From Azotobacter vinelandii (GTDB lineage: Bacteria; Pseudomonadota; Gammaproteobacteria; Pseudomonadales; Pseudomonadaceae), in NCBI RefSeq assembly GCF_001571105.1, contig NZ_BCTD01000012.1: DNA of 64,000 nucleotides, one strand, 5' to 3'. Both the position numbers and the translations under genes were made by a program. This document shows, piece after piece, positions 61,928 to 64,000 of this stretch; the first letter of the stretch is position 1, and each line of letters begins with the position of its first letter. The notes below the pieces were generated by a model. It worked only from the letters and a program-made list of their open reading frames with translations, had not been told where the DNA came from and did not search any database.

Positions 61928-62010
61928 CCGTAGGGTGGAAAACCGCACAGCGTTTTCCACCAGTTGCCGCCGCTGGTCACGGTGGATGGCTGCGGCCATC
62001 CACCCTACGG
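61928..62010. repeat. Compound inverted repeat between mhpC and mhpR
   Basis: Outer arms CCGTAGGGTGGA (61928-61939) and its complement (61999-62010) enclose two further hairpins: TGGAAAAC/GTTTTCCA (61936-61959) and GTGGATGG/CCATCCAC (61982-62003). The pattern GTAGGGTGGAAAAC... is typical of dispersed palindromic repeats in Pseudomonadaceae genomes. It lies between convergent mhpC and mhpR and may end both transcripts. Confidence 0.65.
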
Positions 62011-62035
62011 CTGGCTTACCGGGCCCGGCGTGCAT

Positions 62036-62857
62036 TCAGTTGCCCGTCAGCGCCGGTCCGGCCTGTTCGCGCTCGTGGATGCCCTGTTCGACGGTGGCCG
62101 CGAAGCGTTGCAGGGCCGGCAGGTAGCGTTTCGCGGCCTGCTCGATGGTCATCGCCTTGGCCACGTAGATCAGACTGATACAGCCGTAGACCCGCTGCTC
62201 GCCACGGATCGGCACGGCGATGGCGGCGATCCTTTCTTCACTGTTCCAACTGCCGTAGTTCTCGCCGTAACCGCGGTGGCGCGTGCGTCGCAGCAGGTTG
62301 TCCAGGCCCGCACGGTCGCGCGCCAGGCGGCCTTCCTCGTCGTCGCGGCTGGCCAGGAGTTCGACGATGCGCTCGCGTTCGGCGTCCGGGCAGAAGGCGA
62401 GATAGGCGAGGCCGGTGGCGGTGAGCGGTATCGGCATGCGCCGGCCGACCATCGAGCGGTGGAACGACAGCCGGCTGAAGCGGTGGGTGGTCTCGCGCAC
62501 CACCATGGCGTCCACGTCCAGGGTGCACAGGTCGGTCGGCCAGACCACCTCCTGCAGCAACTCGGCCAGCAGCGGCGCGGCCAGCGCGGAAATCCACTGC
62601 TCGTCGCGAAAGCCCTCGCTCAGCTCGCGCACCTTCATGCTCAGGCGGAAGCTGTCGTCCGACTCGCTGCGTCGCACATAGCCTTCGTCCTGCAACGTCT
62701 CCAGCAGGCGGCGCACCGTGGTGCGGTGCAGTCCGGTCAGTTCGGCCAGCCTCGTCGGGCTGGCGCCGCCATCCACCCGGTTGAGGGCGTTGAGGATCTG
62801 CAGGCCGCGGCTCAGGCCACGCACGGTCTTGTATTCGGTATCGTGTTCGCTGCTCAT
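62036..62857 (-). CDS. mhpR: IclR-family regulator MhpR
   Basis: 273-aa regulator (E. coli MhpR: 277). The N-terminal winged helix is SRGLQILNALNRVDGGASPTRLAELTGLHRTTVRRLLETL (seen as two helices around TGLHRTTV), and the C-terminal effector domain runs from about 85, with VWPTDLCTLDVDAMVVRETTH and ISLIYVAKAMT. MhpR of E. coli activates mhp genes with hydroxyphenylpropionates. It reads away from mhpD, and one operator lies in the shared gap, 30 bp from its start. It is flanked by both transcription units it should control. Confidence 0.92.
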   Translation of the reverse strand: MSSEHDTEYKTVRGLSRGLQILNALNRVDGGASPTRLAELTGLHRTTVRRLLETLQDEGYVRRSESDDSFRLSMKVRELSEGFRDEQWISALAAPLLAELLQEVVWPTDLCTLDVDAMVVRETTHRFSRLSFHRSMVGRRMPIPLTATGLAYLAFCPDAERERIVELLASRDDEEGRLARDRAGLDNLLRRTRHRGYGENYGSWNSEERIAAIAVPIRGEQRVYGCISLIYVAKAMTIEQAAKRYLPALQRFAATVEQGIHEREQAGPALTGN

Positions 62858-62886
62858 GTCTGCAAAAGCCTTTTTAAAACAATGTT

Positions 62887-62901
62887 GTGCACTTAGTACA
62901 C
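62887..62901. promoter_or_regulatory. Second MhpR-type operator between mhpR and mhpD
   Basis: GTGCACTTAGTACAC differs from the copy before mhpB in two of 15 positions and has the same TTTTAAAACAA element just before it. It is centred about 61 bp upstream of the predicted mhpD transcription start, and 36 bp upstream of the mhpR ATG, where it could also autorepress. Confidence 0.85.
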
Positions 62902-62918
62902 ATGGGTCCGGTTTTTCA

Positions 62919-62948
62919 TTGTAGGGGTTTCAGGGGCATTCCTATACT
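62919..62948 (+). promoter_or_regulatory. Promoter of the mhpD-mhpF operon
   Basis: TTGTAG (62919-62924), an 18-bp spacer and TATACT (62943-62948). Spacer length and distance to the operator equal those of the mhpB promoter. The leader would be about 107 nt. Confidence 0.65.
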
Positions 62949-62978
62949 CGCCTCCGAAGGCGGAAAACAGAAACAACA

Positions 62979-63065
62979 ATGAGCCAAAGCGTGCATCCCG
63001 CCAGCCTCTGGAACGGCATCGCCGGCTTCGGCTCATCGGCCCGCAACCTGCGAGGTAGTCCATGA
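62979..63065 (+). CDS. Possible 28-codon leader ORF overlapping mhpD
   Basis: ATG at 62979 opens a frame of 28 codons, [20 protein letters not shown]..., whose TGA overlaps the mhpD ATG (ATGA). The predicted peptide is not recognised. The site before the ATG (GGCGGAAAACAGAAACAACA) is a weak ribosome binding site. It could couple translation to mhpD, be a leader peptide, or be chance. Confidence 0.35.
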
Positions 63066-63856
63066 GCGTGACTCAACAGACCCTGGAACAACTGGCCGCC
63101 GCCCTGCGCGGGGCCGAGGCGAACGGGACGGCCATCGAACCGCTGCGCGGAGCGATCGGCGAGGATAACGGTACGGCCGCCTACGCCATCCAGCGCCTCA
63201 ACGTTGCCCATGCCGTGGCTGCCGGGCGTCGCGTGGTCGGTCGCAAGATCGGCCTGACCAACCCCAAGGTGCAGCGGCAGCTCGGCGTCGACCAGCCGGA
63301 CTTCGGCACCCTGTTCGCCGACATGAGCCATGGCGACAACGAGGTGCTGTCTATCAAACGCGTGTTACAGCCGAAGATCGAGGCGGAGATCGCCCTGATC
63401 CTCGAACGCGACCTGCCGCGCGCCGACACCACCTTCGCCGAGCTGGCCGAGGCCACCGGCTGGGTGCTGCCGGCGCTGGAGATCGTCGGTTCGCGGGTTC
63501 GGGACTGGAACATCCGCTTCGTCGACACCGTGGCCGACAACGCCTCCAGCGGCTGCTTCGTGCTCGGTGGGCCGGTACGCCGGCTGGCCGGCGTCGACCT
63601 GCGCCGGGCGGCGATGCGCATGACCCGCAACGGCGAGGAAGTTTCCAGCGGCAGCGGCGCCGAGTGTCTCGGCCATCCGCTGAATGCCGCGGTGTGGCTG
63701 GCGCGCACCATGGCCGGCCTGGGCGAGCCGCTCAAGGCCGGCGACCTGATCCTCACCGGCGCCCTCGGGCCGATGGTGGGCGTGGCCGCCGGCGACCGTT
63801 TCGAGGCCGAGATCGAAGGCATCGGTCAGGTCGGCGTCGAATTCGGCGCCGCATGA
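63062..63856 (+). CDS. mhpD: 2-keto-4-pentenoate hydratase MhpD
   Basis: 264-aa hydratase that adds water to 2-hydroxypentadienoate to give 4-hydroxy-2-oxopentanoate. [19 protein letters not shown] is the substrate loop. The metal-binding glutamates lie in [16 protein letters not shown] and [32 protein letters not shown] follows. GAGG lies 8 nt before the ATG. First known gene of the second mhp unit; mhpF follows after 36 nt. Confidence 0.95.
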
Positions 63857-63892
63857 ATCCGTCCCCAACCGGGGACAGCGGAGAGAACAATC

Positions 63893-64000
63893 ATGAAAAA
63901 ACTCAAAGTCGCCATCGTCGGCTCCGGCAACATCGGCACCGACCTGATGATCAAGATCCTGCGCCACGGCAAGCACCTGGAAATGGGCGCTCTGGTCGGT
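63893..64000 (+). CDS. mhpF: Acetaldehyde dehydrogenase (acylating) MhpF, 5' end only
   Basis: Only the first 36 codons lie in the window. MKKLKVAIVGSGNIGTDLMI is the NAD-binding start of the MhpF/BphJ family, which turns acetaldehyde from the aldolase into acetyl-CoA. GGAGAGAACAATC precedes the ATG. The aldolase gene mhpE is expected beyond the window edge, but this is not seen. Confidence 0.85.
   Translation, partial: MKKLKVAIVGSGNIGTDLMIKILRHGKHLEMGALVG

Noticed and set aside
1..64000. Mobile elements, prophage, CRISPR, tRNA or rRNA genes
   Set aside because: None seen on reading: no transposase, integrase or phage protein among the convincing genes, no regularly spaced repeats, and no tRNA or rRNA sequence recognised. 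The gene order is chromosomal throughout.

Overview
The window is 64 kb of GC-rich chromosome from a gammaproteobacterium of the Pseudomonadaceae (Pseudomonas or Azotobacter type). The evidence is the gene order: fadB-fadA-topA-lexA/sulA-psrA-nagZ-mfd-gap-nqrABCDEF-sthA-lolCDE-comEC-lpxK-kdsB-murB-rne-rluC-sppA-maf-rpmF-plsX-fabD-fabG-acpP-fabF-pabC-mltG-tmk-holB-pilZ-tatD. As I recall it, this is the order of the P. aeruginosa PA3014-PA2958 region. The genus is an inference; no rRNA, tRNA or other unambiguous species marker is present.

Layout. 1-12.5 kb: fatty-acid beta-oxidation (fadBA), topoisomerase I, two small conserved genes, an SOS locus (lexA-sulA, with a LexA box over the lexA promoter), the fatty-acid-responsive regulator psrA, an L,D-transpeptidase-like gene, nagZ and a methylthioinosine phosphorylase. 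12.5-17.6 kb: mfd divergent from a long GAPDH. 17.8-24.9 kb: a complete Na+-NQR operon with its maturation genes apbE and nqrM. 25-31.2 kb: soluble transhydrogenase, a phosphodiesterase, the lipoprotein exporter lolCDE and a DUF2062 protein. 31.3-38.2 kb: comEC, an ExbB/ExbD pair and a tightly overlapping envelope operon (lpxK, Trm112-like, kdsB, phosphatase, murB). 38.3-45.5 kb: RNase E with a long leader, rluC, a HAD phosphatase, sppA and maf. 45.6-55.7 kb: yceD-rpmF-plsX-fabD-fabG-acpP-fabF-pabC-mltG-tmk-holB-pilZ-tatD, with frequent 1-8 nt overlaps and several non-ATG starts. Next to tatD there is a minus-strand small RNA candidate, probably RgsA, followed by an aminotransferase and a DUF1285 gene.

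57.8-64 kb is the accessory part: a phenylpropionoid catabolic cluster. mhpB, an HsaA-like flavin-dependent oxygenase, a flavin reductase and mhpC form one transcription unit. mhpD and mhpF (cut by the window edge) form a second one on the other side of the IclR-family regulator mhpR. Both units start with the same promoter module: a GTGCAC-N3-GTRCAC operator about 61 bp upstream of the expected transcription start. In place of the single-component hydroxylase MhpA of E. coli there is a two-component oxygenase/reductase pair. This replacement, the duplicated operator and a 28-codon ORF overlapping mhpD are the most interesting observations.

No insertion sequences, prophage genes, CRISPR arrays, tRNA or rRNA genes were seen. 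Most of the window is ordinary core genome.
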